64,000 nt of DNA from Clusia tigrina. Lineage: Eukaryota > Arthropoda > Insecta > Diptera > Clusiidae. Below the pieces are notes generated by a model. It saw only the letters and a program-made list of their open reading frames with translations, did not search any database and was not told the origin of the DNA. The stretch covers positions 76,361,900 to 76,425,899 of the forward strand of contig OV050030.1 of assembly GCA_920105625.2 (NCBI GenBank), in the 5' to 3' direction. Positions within the stretch are counted from its first letter, which is position 1, and each line of letters starts with the position of its first letter. This document shows, piece by piece, positions 9,883-24,183 of the stretch. The translations under genes were made by a program, and so were the position numbers.

Positions 9883-10689
9883 TGCATTTATTTTTATATT
9901 TTTTTAATTGTTCATCCTTTTTTTGAAAGCAAACTAATAATTATTTTTATAAAAAAATAATAAGAATAGTTTCTACTTTAGCATAAATTGTCCAGTATTC
10001 AATAATTTTACTAAACCATATTGAATTGCTGCTGCTATAGCAGATCCTTACAGCAAAGAAATCTATATCTTCTAAAAATAGTCATAACGGTGTTTCTTAA
10101 CTCTCATACATAAATTCATGTGGGCTTGAAATTGTGTTAGTATTTGTATGATTTCAATACCTTTGTTTATGTTAGTTTTTTGATACTTTTGCGCAATTCG
10201 TCTGAAGAAGCTCATAAATTTCACAAAATCTAATCCAATCAAACATTTCGTTCGTCAATGAATATGTGCAATTTTAGAAAGTTTTTGTTTTTTCGTATAT
10301 GCTATATTAAGTAAATTGTTAGATTGGTTTTAATTCTTATGGAAGGAAAAGGAAGAACTTTGCAGATGTATTAAAATTTTGATATTTCTTTTATGTTAAT
10401 ACATTATTTACAAAATAAAAATTAACTTAAATTAATATAATTAAATTAATATCATTATAATATATAAAAAAAACTTGCAGTTGCATAGAAGAACTTGGGC
10501 AGCAAATAATTAAAAAATAAAACTAAAAAGAAGTCCCAAATATTATTCACGAATGTAGGTCAAAAGAAATAATTTCATTCAAAGTATTTTCTATATGTAC
10601 ATATGTAAGTGGATACACATCCAAAGACAAGTTCACACGATAAAGAATCACGAAGCAGTCAGAAGTTTTTGCACATTTCTATTAGTTTC
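9883..10689. other. AT-rich stretch without a gene
   Basis: The stretch is dominated by A/T runs and short direct repeats such as AAATTAATAT near 10430-10450. I see no coding frame, TIR or LTR that can be supported. Confidence 0.5.
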
Positions 10690-13178
<2,489 letters not shown>

Positions 13179-13180
13179 TA

Positions 13181-13699
13181 GACCCAATTAGGTGGCAGTA
13201 TGAATCCAATAAGGAAAACGAACAAGTGGAGGACAATAATAATATTGAACCATTGTAAGTGCAATAATTAGATAAAATGTTAAACTCATAATAATTTTAA
13301 TTTTCCCCACCAGCCATAATAAGCGTAAATGTGGCCAACAGTCAAAAAAGGATTGAACTTGAAACAAATTTTTTAATGTTGACAATCATTCTACTACTTA
13401 CAGAACAAGTTTTGCACCGGAAAATATTCCCAATGCGTCAACGATTGTCATACAGAAACCGAGTAAGTGCAAAATAGATTTATTTTAAAATATTTATATG
13501 CTTATCTTTTTACGTTACTGATATAACTTTAATAATTACAGTTCAAGTTTTGCGATGGAAAATGGTATATTTGCAAATATTACTGTTGATTGCCATACAC
13601 AAATATTCAAGTATAAGCGCAATGATGCGCGATTCATTAGCTACTGCTTTATCTTACTGCATCAAAGAACAGAATATTTATTACATGCGAGTAGACACA
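13181..13699 (+). other. Unassigned stretch with splice-like signals
   Basis: Just outside the DD41D element there is a short open piece (WQYESNKENEQVEDNNNIEP) ending at GTAAGTGC (13255). Candidate acceptors follow at CCACCAG (13313) and CTTACAG (13403). A 59-nt piece at 13404-13462 is followed by GTAAGTGC again, then a 79-nt intron-like segment ending in ATTACAG at 13541, then more open frame to a TAG near 13703. The two pieces after the acceptors start alike (ACAAGTTTTGC and TCAAGTTTTGC). Skipping the two intron-like segments keeps a frame open. I recognise no protein; a host exon fragment, a captured fragment or chance are all possible. Confidence 0.35.
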
Positions 13700-14144
13700 A
13701 GTATGTAGATATAAAATGTATTATAAGCCATATAATCAACATCTCTCACACAATTTTAATAACGGAACATACTCTAATCAGTTTAGAACTAATTGCCAGC
13801 ATCAAGGGTCATTAACAAGGCCGCCATATACATACACAAATCCACAGAATTACAATAATAAACCGTATAATAAGGGCTTTACCCAAAATCCAAATCCATT
13901 TAGGAAGGACTTCACCCAAAATAGTTTGGCAGCAAATAAACAACCTCCACCTGAACCCATGGATGCAAGTTCAGGGAACACAAACCTAAGGAATCCAACT
14001 TCATTGTACAGAAACTTCAACAATACCCGGAGTATGCGTACTCAATCCAACAGGGCTTCAATCTTCAAAACTGAAGAAATGAACAATATTAACAACACTA
14101 ATAACTTTAGAAGATTGCCCCCAAACAATACATACCAACAGTAA
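13700..14144 (+). pseudogene. E2 Gag, C-terminal part only
   Basis: An Asn/Gln/Tyr-rich basic tail of about 140 codons (for example PYTYTNPQNYNNKPYNKGF) leads to PPPEPMDASSGN and ends at a TAA near 14144. E1 Gag ends the same way (QQPEPMDIGN). Such low-complexity tails replace zinc knuckles in errantiviruses and are thought to bind RNA. The capsid-like N-terminal two thirds is missing. The call rests on composition, the PEPMD motif and the protease that follows. Confidence 0.7.
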
Positions 14145-14149
14145 CTAGA

Positions 14150-15127
14150 CCAGTATCAATATGACACAATTGAGGATTTAAACAATATGGAGGACTCACA
14201 AAATTTTCATCTATATACCTCCAACCGGATACTTAGATGTTCATAAACATGGCATAGAATTAATATATATAAATATATCGTCTCCGTTCGGTAGAACACT
14301 GAAATTTTTAGCAGACACAGGAGCTTCATCCTCGTTCATAAGTCCCGAATTTACTAACCCTTCTGATGAAATCAATTGCAAATCTACAACAATTGTCACA
14401 ATACTAAACAGATATGAACTAAATAAACATATTATACTACCTACATTCATTGAATTTAACGAAATCGGGCAACTTCATTTTTATATTAATTCCATAACTA
14501 CTTTGAAGGCCTACTAACGCACTTAGAAGCAAAAATTGATTTGGTTAATAAAACTCTTAAGTTATACCTCTACAGTTTAAGCCTTACATCTGGCAAGCAC
14601 TTAAAATCTCCAAATTCAAAATCAATAATTAAACTGCCAGTGGGGTTACGCACCTGAGATATACTCGTATATCTGAAAACTACAAAACTGAATCCTAATT
14701 TTTATATTCCCAAGTCACAAGATTGGTTCAGCCTAATGAAAATAATTAACAACTCAAATGAAGAACAAATTCTATTTCTCGAACAACTCATAAAAGTTAA
14801 TCAATATAACCCATCAGATTATATTGAAGTCAATAGTTTTTAAAATGAATCCACAAATACAACGACAAACGCAAATGTACGTAAATTTCTGCGAACAAAC
14901 CATATGAATACAGAAGAAAAGAGCACTCTTCTGAAACTTTGCTAAAAATACAATGACGTATTTTTTAAAGAAGGTATGTCTCTCAGTTTTGCAAACGAAG
15001 CTCAACGTAAAATATCCACTACAGATGATATACCTATTTATACTAAATCGTATAGATACCGGTACGTCCACAAAGAGGAGGTACGAAATCAAATTTCAAA
15101 CATACTAGATCAGTCAAACAACAAGGG
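14150..15127 (+). pseudogene. E2 protease and RT entry region, broken
   Basis: An aspartic-protease core reads FLADTGASSSFISPEF near 14311, with the catalytic Asp-Thr-Gly. Degraded sequence follows with several stops (for example TAA near 14516). Near 15005-15105 the segment before RT appears (QRKISTTDDIPIYTKSYRY, then VRNQISNILDQ). The LOA-like LINE begins directly after it, and RT continues at 17017. Protease would process Gag-Pol; this copy cannot produce it from one frame. Confidence 0.72.
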
Positions 15128-16789
15128 TTAGCCTTCGAGGCAATTGGATACGCTGACGATCTTGCTGTCATTATTACTGGCAAGTTTGAAAGAACAGTAT
15201 CCGACATTATGAATCAGGATCTAGCCTTCATCTAAGAATGGTGTCGCACAGAGGGGTTATGCATGAATCCTAGCAAAACCATTCTCGTTCCTTTTACAAA
15301 CAGATTAAAATTGAACCTTGGTACAATAGCTGTTGAGGGAATTAATATAAAATATTCCGATGAGGTCAAATATCTAGGTGTAGTTCTGGATAAGCGACTG
15401 AATTGGAACTCTCACCTACAATCGGTGATAAACAAAGCCACAAGAGCAATGTGGGCATGTCGAAGTCTCTTTGGCCGAACATGGGGTCTAGATTCAAAAA
15501 TGATACACTGGATGTATGTAATGATGGTTAGACCAATCATTACTTATGCATCCCTTGTGTGGTGGCCCAAGACAACACAAGAATCTGGTAAGAAAATTCT
15601 TACAAGATTACAAAGGCAGGCTTGCGTGGCAATCACCGGTGCCATGCGAAACTGCCCAACCGCTGCTATTGAGGCCATAATAGGACTATCCCCACTATAC
15701 GCATTCGTGAAAAAATGTGCTGCTAGAAGCGCATTAAAGATGAAGATCTTGTCTAAACAAGAACCTCATGACTATGGTCATTTCAATATTTTAAATAACA
15801 TACCAGATTAAAACATAATCTGCTCAATAACGGACTATATGATTCCAAAACGACAGTTTGATCGCAATTTTGAGATTATTATCTCAGAAGGAAGGCCTTG
15901 GGTCGACCCTAGAAGTCTAGAATGGTTTACAGACGGTTCAAAAACAAACACCGGAGTCGGTGCAGGGGTCTATGGACCAAATACCAAAATCTCAGAACCA
16001 ATGGGCAGGTGGCCTAGCGTCTTCCAGGCTGAAATTCAAGCAATCTCAATCTGTGCGAGGACAAATCTGAAAACGGGTATCAAGGGCGCACACATAGCTA
16101 TCTATTCAGATAGTCAAGCTGCATTACAGGCATTAGCCTCATATTCTTTAGAATCGAAACCGGTGGAAGAATGCTTCAACAACCTACAATCTCTATGGGC
16201 AACAAATAAGGTTGCAATTTGCTGGGTCCCGGGTCACTCGGGGATTGAAGGCAATGAAATTGCTGACGAGCTGGCTAGGGCCTGTTCCGCAGCAAGCCTC
16301 ATAGGCCCGGAGCCATACTGTAGTATCAACTGGGTGGAGGCTAAATCCAGGGTAGATAACTGGGAATATAGTCTCAGAATGTCACACTGGGAAGGGATAG
16401 AGGGGCTTCGCCAGGCCAAAAGACTGGTAAGGCCATTCACCTACAATAAAGAATTGCGCAATATGTGCAAAGCAGACATAGGAAAAATAGTAGGTTTTCT
16501 ATTAGGGCATTATTACCTGAAATATCACCTGACTAGAAACCACACTCTTGATGATACGGAGTGCCGGCTCTGCCTAGAAGATGAGGAAACGACGGAACAC
16601 TTATTGTGCGACTGCATTGCGTTGGCAAGAACCAGAATGAATATATTCCACCGCGACCAGCTGGCTATGGAAGAATTAAAGAATGCTCCAGTTATGGACA
16701 TACTCAAATTCATCCATAAAGCGGGAAAGATATTGAAGGAACGTGACTTTCAACAACTTCCTTTCTCTAGAGAAGGAACATCTAGGTAG
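15128..16789 (+). pseudogene. LOA/I-like ORF2 C-terminal half: RT end, RNase H, Cys/His motif
   Basis: One frame runs from the RT catalytic box YADD (15152) to 16789 with two in-frame TAA stops, near 15233 and at 15809-15811. After RT, the thumb reads YLGVVLDKRLNWNSHL and MMVRPIITYASLVWW. RNase H is complete in its motifs: FTDGSK (Asp), FQAEIQAI (Glu), IYSDSQAAL (Asp) and WVPGHSGIEGNEIADELA (His and Asp). A terminal CRLCLEDEETTEHLLCDC is the Cys/His motif seen in this group. RNase H removes RNA from the new cDNA. Apart from the two stops this part is well kept, much better than the E2 element around it, so it arrived later. Confidence 0.85.
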
Positions 16790-17016
16790 AAAAGAACCTT
16801 ATAAATTATTGATGCGATTTGACATCACCAAACGGACGAAATGCTATGGCATTACGGAAGAAACGCCGGTACTAAACCTATAGGGCATAGTAGATCGGAC
16901 AATTGTGATCATATGGATCATTAATTACAAATGTAGTATGACACAAAAGATCTTTCAGGTCGCAGTGTCGGCCATTGGACAAACTACTAAAGCTAAATTA
17001 TTATTATTATTAATAA
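15128..17016 (+). mobile_element. 5'-truncated LOA/I-like LINE inside the E2 RT gene
   Basis: The element starts within its RT (GYADDLAVII near 15149), continues through a thumb region, an RNase H domain and a Cys/His motif, and ends in an ATT repeat near 16996-17016. E2 RT sequence flanks it on both sides in order. An RNase H domain after RT, with a short-repeat 3' tail, fits the I/LOA group and not Jockey, which lacks RNase H. No clear target duplication was found. Length is about 1.9 kb, so the ORF1, endonuclease and most RT coding regions are lost. Confidence 0.8.
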
Positions 17017-18292
17017 AGTTTCTCTCCTTGGAGTTCTCCAGTGTGGATAATACCAAAAAAGAAGACGCCAGCGGTAAAGAACAATGGAGACTGGTAATAG
17101 ATTACAGAAAATTAAGCGAAAAAACAATATCTGACCGTTACCCATTACCAAATATTAACGAATTTCTACACAAATTAGGAAAGTGTATATATTTCTCGAC
17201 TCAAAATTTAGCCAGCGGGTTTCAGCAAATCGAAATACATCATAAAGACATATCAAAAACAGCTTTCACTGTCGCAGGAGGACATTATGAGTATATTAGA
17301 ATGCCATTCGGTCTTAAAAATGACCCATCGACTTTCCAAAGAGTAATGGATAATGTAATAAGAGAACTTTTTGGAAAATATTGTCTAGTATATCTTGACG
17401 ATATCATTATTTTTTAACCTCTCTTCAGGAACACATGAACAGTCTCCAACTAGTTTTTGAAAAATTACGGATATCCGACTTCAAGATTTAACTCGACAAA
17501 TCTGAATTCTTACGAAAACAAATCAACTTTCTGGGCCATATTGTTTCCACAGAAGGTATTAAACCTAACCCTTTAAAAATACACGCCATTAAACAATTTC
17601 CTGTTCCCCGAAGTCAGAAAGAAATAAAAGCTTTTATAGGACTACTAGGGTACTACCGGAAATTTATGAAAGGTTTCGCCAAACTAACGAAGCCGCTAAC
17701 AGAATGCTTGAAAAAAGGAAGATCGATAAAACTCGATGATCGCTACATTCAAACATTTGAATTGTGCAAACATATTTGAACGAATGATCCCATTTTACAG
17801 TACCCCGATTTCTTAAAACCAATCTTGTTAACTACAGAGGCCAGAAATTTGCTTTGGGCGCAATATTGTCTCAAGGCCACATTGGAAGCGACAAACTAGT
17901 ATGTTGGACGCAAATATAAAATAAAAACAGACCATAGGCCCCTCACTTGGCTAATGAACCTTAAAGAACCAAAGTCTAAGCCCATAAGATGGCGTCTAAA
18001 ATTAGAAGAGTTTGATTATGAAATAGTTTTTAAGAAAGGTAAACTCAATACTAACGTCGATGCATTAATTCGAATAAAAATAAATAATTTAAAAGAAAAT
18101 ATTATAGACGTTAATTTAAATGACACAACATCTAATCGAACAACTTTTAAAAACTATAAGGCTTCAAACAAATTATCAGCAATATTTACCGATAATAATA
18201 CTTTTCGAATCATACAATCAGTATATTCTAAATACTTCGCATCAATCAATATCTATATACGAGTATATAAAAATGGTGTGAAAAATGTATAG
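17017..18292 (+). pseudogene. E2 RT core, connection and RNase H remnant
   Basis: RT resumes with [13 protein letters not shown], then [29 protein letters not shown] and the catalytic [13 protein letters not shown] follows at once (17416-17418), and the next 450 bp hold the connection region (FLGHIVSTEGIKPNP-like sequence) with more stops. RNase H is represented by fragments only: an internal deletion removes most of it, leaving NRPYRPLTWL-like text and RWRLKLEEFDYEIVFKKG. The frame then fades out and the Helitron begins. Integrase and env are absent. Confidence 0.78.
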
Positions 18293-18409
18293 AAATTCAT
18301 CAATTGACAACGGCTGGGCCGATTTCTGTAAAATTTTTTGTCAGTTGTTCGTATTTTCGAGGAGAAGGTTTTTACGGAAGAAAATTTTGGAAAATCCCTC
18401 CGGAAAAGT

Positions 18410-18790
18410 CGGAAAATTGGAAAAATCGAAAATTTTGTTTTTTGTATGAAATTTTGTGTGAAATTATTCCTTAATGGCTTTCCAAATGAAAAAATAGAAA
18501 GTTCTTAGTGTAAAACATGGAAAATTGCGGAAAATGCGAAATGCGGAAAATTGGAAAATCTCTCCGGAAAAGTCGGAAAATTTGAAAAATCGAAAATTGA
18601 TTTTTTGTATGAAATTTTGTGTGAAATTATTCGTTAATGACTTTCCAAATGAAAAAGTAGAAAGTTCTTAGTGTAAAACACGGAAAATTGCGGAAAATGC
18701 GCAATGCGGAAAGTCGAAAATTGATTTTTTGTATGAAATTTCTTGTGCAATTATTCATTAATGCCTTTCCAAATGAAAAAATAGAAAGTT
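18410..18790 (+). repeat. Minisatellite in the Helitron 5' region
   Basis: The same block, starting GAAATTTTGTGTG or close to it, occurs at 18448, 18611 and 18735 and contains CTTTCCAAATGAAAAA. Spacings are about 163 and 124 bp; the last unit lacks a piece rich in GGAAAA. It carries no coding frame. Stretches of GGAAAA/CCGGAAAAGTCGG recur inside the units. Confidence 0.85.
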
Positions 18791-19100
18791 CTCAGAGTAA
18801 CGAAACGCCTTAAAAAACAACCGGTGTAATACACCTAATTGACTTCAATGCCAAATCAGATAAATGCCGTTATACGTTGACTTAGACTTTGCGCAATTTG
18901 ACAGGTGTCATTTTGGCATTGTCATTTTCTACAGTAAATGTGCTATGTTTCTTGCCGTGAGTTTATCTAATTGGATTGCGAGCATTCATACAGAAACATT
19001 TATTCCGTAAGTTTGTATCTTTAAACATAATTTTCTTTTGAATTGGATTAGTCAAAAACGACTTTATTGTTTTTCAGGGAGAGTTATTTGCTTGACTAAT

Positions 19101-19641
19101 GCCTCCTATTAGACGATCAAACTTGGACGACGTGCACGTTGTGCAATAATTAGTCAGAATGTCCGTGATAATCAAACAGAAGAGGAACGTGCAGAACAAA
19201 ATGAATGGCGACGAGCTCATATTGCACAGCTTCGCGCTGCACAATCACCACCTCAAATTCGACAAAATAATACTAGAAGAAGAGCAGTCGTAAATGTAGA
19301 CTAGAATTTTGCTGCTTTTGGATACGATTCTGCAATCGCCCACAAAGACCTTCGCTGCGTTGATATCGGTTCATTGTCTGTCGTTTGCCAGCATTGCAAT
19401 GCATTGGAGTTTCAATCGGAAACCCCCGGCTTATGCTGCACTGGTGGCAAGGTGAAATTGCCTGTTTTGTCTCCTCCGCTAGAGCCAATGTATTCGCTTC
19501 TCTATGGAAGTACAATTCAATCAAAACATTTCCTAGCGAATACACGAAAATATAATGGATGCTTTTAAATGACGTCATTTGGAGCTGAAGTTGTTGATCA
19601 ACACGGCTATAATCCGAGTTATAATCAAAATCAACAATTCT
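19101..19641 (+). pseudogene. Helitron Rep/helicase protein, N-terminal block
   Basis: From an ATG at 19101 the region, after a frameshift near 19115-19130, encodes RDNQTEEERAEQNEWRRAH, the usual lead-in. It then encodes a Cys/His cluster region (CQHCNALEFQSETPGLCC), a zinc-finger-like part of Helitron proteins, then KHFLANTRKYNGCF and MTSFGAEVVD. There are in-frame stops near 19302 and 19566 (CF then TAA). Jockey-2 interrupts at 19641 and the frame continues at 24184. The block would help bind the single-stranded ends. Confidence 0.82.
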
Positions 19642-19825
19642 CCGCGGCTCTAAGCTTTAACCACGAAAAAAGAACCAAAAAACGAAAACAAAAAATTAAA
19701 AACATCACCAGAAACAAAAAAATCAAAAACTCTCTACCCGCGTAACAAAAAAGTATTGATAAATATAACTACATACAACAAGGAACAAAATAAAAAATCG
19801 CGAAAATCTGACCTATAAACATTAC

Positions 19826-21415
19826 ATGTTGCGGTCGCCACCCGCGCGTACAGCTAGTGCAGCAATGGCAACGAAGACAACCGATGCGCAAACACAACAA
19901 AATAATAACAACAGCGTGAACATAAATAAAAACAGTTGCGAGAGATCGCCAAGTGAAATTAATACACTTATAGCGCAATTCGACAGCAGCGGTAGGCAGC
20001 GCAGCTCTTCAGTGTTTGACTGCTCCCATATACAGCTCTCCCTCTCTGGCTCTGCTAACGCTGGCTCTTAGCTTGAGCACGTTACAGTATGTAACGACTG
20101 CTGCAATAACGTAAGTCCGCTTCTTGTTGGCTCTGGGTCGGTAAACACTTTGCCGTGGAGTATGCAAAGCAACTCTCCCTCACCATTAGAACCTCTCAAC
20201 AATACACATAGCGCTACAGGCAAAGAAAAAAACATGCATGCTACAGCCAACCAAGGAAAAGGTTCGGCAATAAAGACTGATATGGACCGCTATGTTGTGG
20301 TTAAGCGCAAGTTGAGTCCTCAAAAATTATCTCAAAAATCGGCAAAGCAGATTAAATCTAATGATTCTGCTCCTGAAAATAATCCACTCGCTTCTAACAG
20401 GTTTGCACCTTTTGCAAATGCCGAAGACAATTCTACCCAGAAAGTGCTGAAAGAGGTAAAGCCCCCACCAATTTATTTAAGGGAGCGCAACTCTAACGCT
20501 TTCGTAAAAATTCTAACTAATCTAATTGGTGCTAAAAACTTTCATGTTGTCCCAATACTAAAAGGCAAAATACAGGAAACCAAAATTCAATTATATATCG
20601 AGCTATCGCAAAGTCGTGAATCTCTTTGACACGGAGACAAAAAAATTATTACACCTACCAGCTTAAAAGTAGCAAAGGCATTGTCCTTAGAGGAATCGAA
20701 GCTGACGTAGATGTCAACGAAATAAGAGAAGCCCTATCCCAAGAGGGTTTTACCGCAAACTCTGTGTTTAACATACGCAATAAAGATAAGATTTCACTGC
20801 CGCTCTTTCGCGTTGAGCTACAGCCAGTCGACTCGAACCTGAGAAAAGGCGAATCACACCCAATCTACAACCTCCACTATCTTCTACATAGAAAAATCTC
20901 TGTAGAAGAACCCCACAAACGAATTGGACCAGTTCAATGCCTGAACTGCCAAGAATTTGGGCACACTAGAAAATACTGTACACTTCCCAGTGTATGTTTC
21001 GTTTGTGGTGATCTCTACATGTCACAAAACTGCACAAAGCCCAAAGACGACTCCAGTGTCAAAAAATGCAGCAACTGTAGTGAAAATCACACTGCGAACT
21101 ACAGAGGCTGCACTGTATACGCTTATATAAAAAAAAAAATTTGCACCTCAGCCAAAACAAGTTAAAACTGTTCCTCCCGTAACAGTTTCGCGTGAAATCT
21201 CTGCCAGTGAAGCACAGCCTTCAAGTATTTCTTACGCAAATATTCTCAAAGGTACCCCATCAGTAAACCCTAAAACTGATGAGAGTACTCTTGAAAATAC
21301 TTTACAAGAGATCATCGCAAATATGACGCAATTTATGTGCTCAATGCAAAGTATGATGCAAGACATGATACGTAATCAGAACATGCTTTTGCAATCCCTA
21401 TTAACAAAACCATGA
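19826..21415 (+). pseudogene. Jockey-2 ORF1 (Gag-like, zinc knuckles), frameshifted
   Basis: The frame opens at ATG 19826 with a low-complexity N-terminus, is stopped at 20069-20071 (TAG), and continues in the same frame with DMDRYVVVKRKLSP and PPPIYLRERNSN. A frameshift near 20590 moves it to another frame that holds SSKGIVLRGIE, YNLHYLLHRKISVEE (PRE_C2HC-like) and knuckles CLNCQEFGHTRKYC, CFVCGDLYMSQNC and CSNCSENHTANYRGC. An A-run near 21129-21140 gives another frameshift before the Met/Gln-rich tail. The final TGA at 21413-21415 overlaps the ATG of ORF2 (ATGA), as in other copies. Confidence 0.88.
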
Positions 21416-24005
21416 ACGCACAGAAAATCTGTCATTACAATGCAAATGGCATAACGATAACTCAATAGATTTGATGCTAATTTCCGAAACTCACCTTACT
21501 CAGAAAAACTGTTTCCAGATAGCGGGATACAAAGTTTATGACACCAAACACCCCGGTGGCAAAGCACGTAGTGGTACAGCCATTCTGATCAAAAATAGAA
21601 TAAAGCATTTCCCAATGCAAGGATACTGTACCGATTATCTACAAGCGACGACTATTCAGCTCGAAGAATACGTCAAAGGCTTGACAGTATCATCCATTTA
21701 TTGCCCACCCAGGTTTAATATAGATGAGCAGCAATACAAACAATACTTTAGTACTCTCGATGCTAAGTTCATTACTGCTGGAAACTTTAATGCAAAACAT
21801 ACTCATTGGGGCTCGCGTTTAGTAACTCCCAAAGGCAGAAAACTCTTCTCTGCGATAAATGTTCTTGGTCTTAATGTCTTGTCCAATGGTAAGCCTACAT
21901 ACTGGCCATCCGACAAACAGAAGATTCCAGATCTTATTGAATTCGCTATCACTAGAGGTATAAATAAGGCACTCTCTTGTGCATTCCTCTCTGGAGCTGT
22001 CCTTTGATGACACTCCCACAATAATAACTATCTTTTCTGAAAACTCCTATTAGAAAAACGTGAGTGGTAGTTTCGACTACAAGAATACAGACTGGCTTAA
22101 ATATAAGATGTTCATAAGTTCACATCTTGAAATAAAGACTTCCCTAAAGTCTGAGCAGGAAATAAACTCCGCTATTTTCAATTTCACTCAATTGCTATCC
22201 CAAACAGTAAAAATTGCTACACCACGTTCTAAAGTTCAAACCCGACAAGAGTGTACTCCCCAAGACATTCTGAAGCTCCTCTCCGAAAAAAGATCTCTTA
22301 GGAGAGAATGGCAATTGCAGAGATCACCTTCTCTGAAGAAAAAACTGAATGAATGTACTAAAAAACTGCATCACCTTCTAAAAGAAAAGGAAACCTCCGA
22401 GTTTCACGAGTTTGTAAAGACCCTCTGTCCTACAGAAGCCTCAAGCTATTCTCTATGGCGAACGGAAAAAACCCATTCAAATGGAGTCACCAATACGCCT
22501 TCCCAACGGCAACTGGGCAAGAAGTGATGCAGAATAGGGAATAGCATTCGCAAATCATTTGGAGCAAGTTTTCACCCCTTGCTAGTTCCGACCGTTCTCT
22601 AACGGCGGTTGATGCTATCCCTAGCGTCAATGGTATCTCGATTGCCAAAAAGGAGCTGACAAACGCTATCAAAGAACTCAATGCCAAAAAATCTCCCGGG
22701 CGTGATCTGATTACGTGCCAAATGATAAAAGAGCTCCCAGCAATAGCCACAATGCATCTCTTGCATATATTAAATGCTATAATACGCACTGGATTCTTTC
22801 CTTACTCATGGAAAATTTCCCAAATTACCATGATTCCCAAAGCTGGAAAAGAACCAACAAGCGTCTCTTCCTACAGACCAATTAGTCTGCTATCAATTTT
22901 TTCAAAACTCTTTGAAAGTTTGATAATAAAGCGTATTAAAGACGTTGTCAAACAGTCTAATGTTATACCAAACCACCAGTTTGGGTTTCGAGAAAAACAC
23001 AGTACTATCGAACAAGTTCATCGCATTGTAAACACTATACAAGAAACGTTCGAAAAGAAGCTATACTGTTCCGCAGTTTTTCTCGACATGACTCACGCAT
23101 TTGATAAGGTCTGGCACGAAGGAATCTTGCACAAACTGAAATGTCTGTTACCTCTTAACATCTACACATTGCTCGAAAGCTATCTCTCAGGTAGACACTT
23201 TGTTGTGAAAAAAAGCTTCATCTCAGATGAATACCCTATACAAGCTGGTGTACCGCAAGGCAGCGTATTAGGCCCCCTGCTCTATACGTTGTTCACTGCA
23301 GATATGCCAGCAAACGGAAATACTATCATCTATACTTTTGCCGATGACACAGCCATATTGTATACTCACACATATCCGACAGAGGCGTCAAAACTTCTAT
23401 AAGTACACGTCAACATGCTTCAGGAATGGCTTGACCACTGGAGAATCAAAGTCAATGAGTCGAAATGCGTTCAAGTCACATTCACTCTATGCAGGAGTAC
23501 TTGCCCTCCTGTGCAAATTAACACCAAGCCGACAGAAACTAAATATCTAGGAATGCATTTAGAACGCAAACTTACTTGGGCAAAGCATATAAGTGCAAAA
23601 ATTACTCAGATTAAACTCAAAATAAATGAGCTAAACTGGCTTTTGAACAGGCAGTCCAAGCTCAAACTGGACTTTAAAGTTCTACTCTACAAAGTCATTA
23701 TCAAGCCCATATGGACCTACGGTATTCAACTCTGGGGTACTGCTTCACCCTCAAATGTCGAAAAGCTGCAAAAAGCCCAATCGAAAATCCTTCGAATGAT
23801 TACCAATGCTCCTTGGTACATCAAAAACGTTAACATCCACAGAGATTAACATATCCCGTATGTAACTAAAGAAGTTTCCCGACTTGCTGAATCTTACTTA
23901 GCAAAGCTAGACAAGCATCCCAATGCATTAGCGAGGCGCCTACTACAGCATCAAGGACACACCCCCCTGAAAAGGATGGACGTGCTGTGCTTAGCAACAA
24001 ACTAG
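21412..24005 (+). pseudogene. Jockey-2 ORF2 (endonuclease-RT), several lesions
   Basis: The ATG at 21412 starts MNAQKICHYNANGI; a small deletion near 21450 breaks the frame. The endonuclease follows (LISETHL, YCPPRFN, GNFNAKHTHWGS), where the usual catalytic Asp of GDxN is Asn. A frameshift near 21995 ends it before the SDH motif. RT runs 22722-23402 with NHQFGFREKHSTIEQ, FLDMTHAFDKV, GVPQGSVLGPLL and the catalytic FADDTAIL. An in-frame TAA at 23400-23402 is followed by LDHWRIKVNESK and the C-terminal region to TAG at 24003-24005. The catalytic RT box is intact but the protein is not. Confidence 0.88.
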
Positions 24006-24183
24006 ATTTTAAGCTTATTCATTACTTTTTTCATATACCATAACTCCTCAAAGCACTGGCACTGGGAGGTTGGTAATGATTGATATGAATTTAAAAGTGA
24101 AATGTTAAATATACTATGAAGATTTATTGTTAGTTCTAAGATATTTTTTAGAAGATTCAATAAAATATATATAAAAAAAAAAA

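Larger units (their letters stand above)
13700..18290 (+). mobile_element. E2: decayed errantivirus-type gypsy element, plus strand
   Basis: Gag C-terminus, protease, RT and RNase H remnants follow in order on the plus strand, split by a LOA/I-like LINE at 15128-17016. No LTR, integrase or env is visible. The 5' side joins unassigned DNA at about 13700 and the 3' side is cut by the Helitron near 18293. The Gag tail (PPPEPMDASSG) and the RT are of the same general type as E1 at 32101, but the two copies are clearly different families. Many stops make it an old, dead copy. Confidence 0.8.
19642..24183 (+). mobile_element. Jockey-2: near full-length Jockey LINE inserted in the Helitron
   Basis: It runs from CCGCGGCTC at 19642 to a poly(A) tail ending about 24183, flanked by AACAATTCT at 19633-19641 and 24184-24192. 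Removing it with one copy joins the Helitron frame exactly. It carries a leader, ORF1, ORF2 and a 3' UTR with AATAAA near 24162. This is the most complete Jockey in the window and serves as the reference for the other copies. It is dead through several stops and frameshifts. Confidence 0.92.

Noticed and set aside
13555..13815. Single 86-codon frame as a host protein
   Set aside because: Its second half overlaps the E2 Gag tail in another frame, so as one unit it is a chance fusion. The first half is treated with the splice-like region instead.
19622..19770. A-rich stretch with many AAC/AAA triplets as a possible ncRNA
   Set aside because: It lies within the 5' leader of Jockey-2, directly after the target site. 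Low-complexity A-rich leader explains it.
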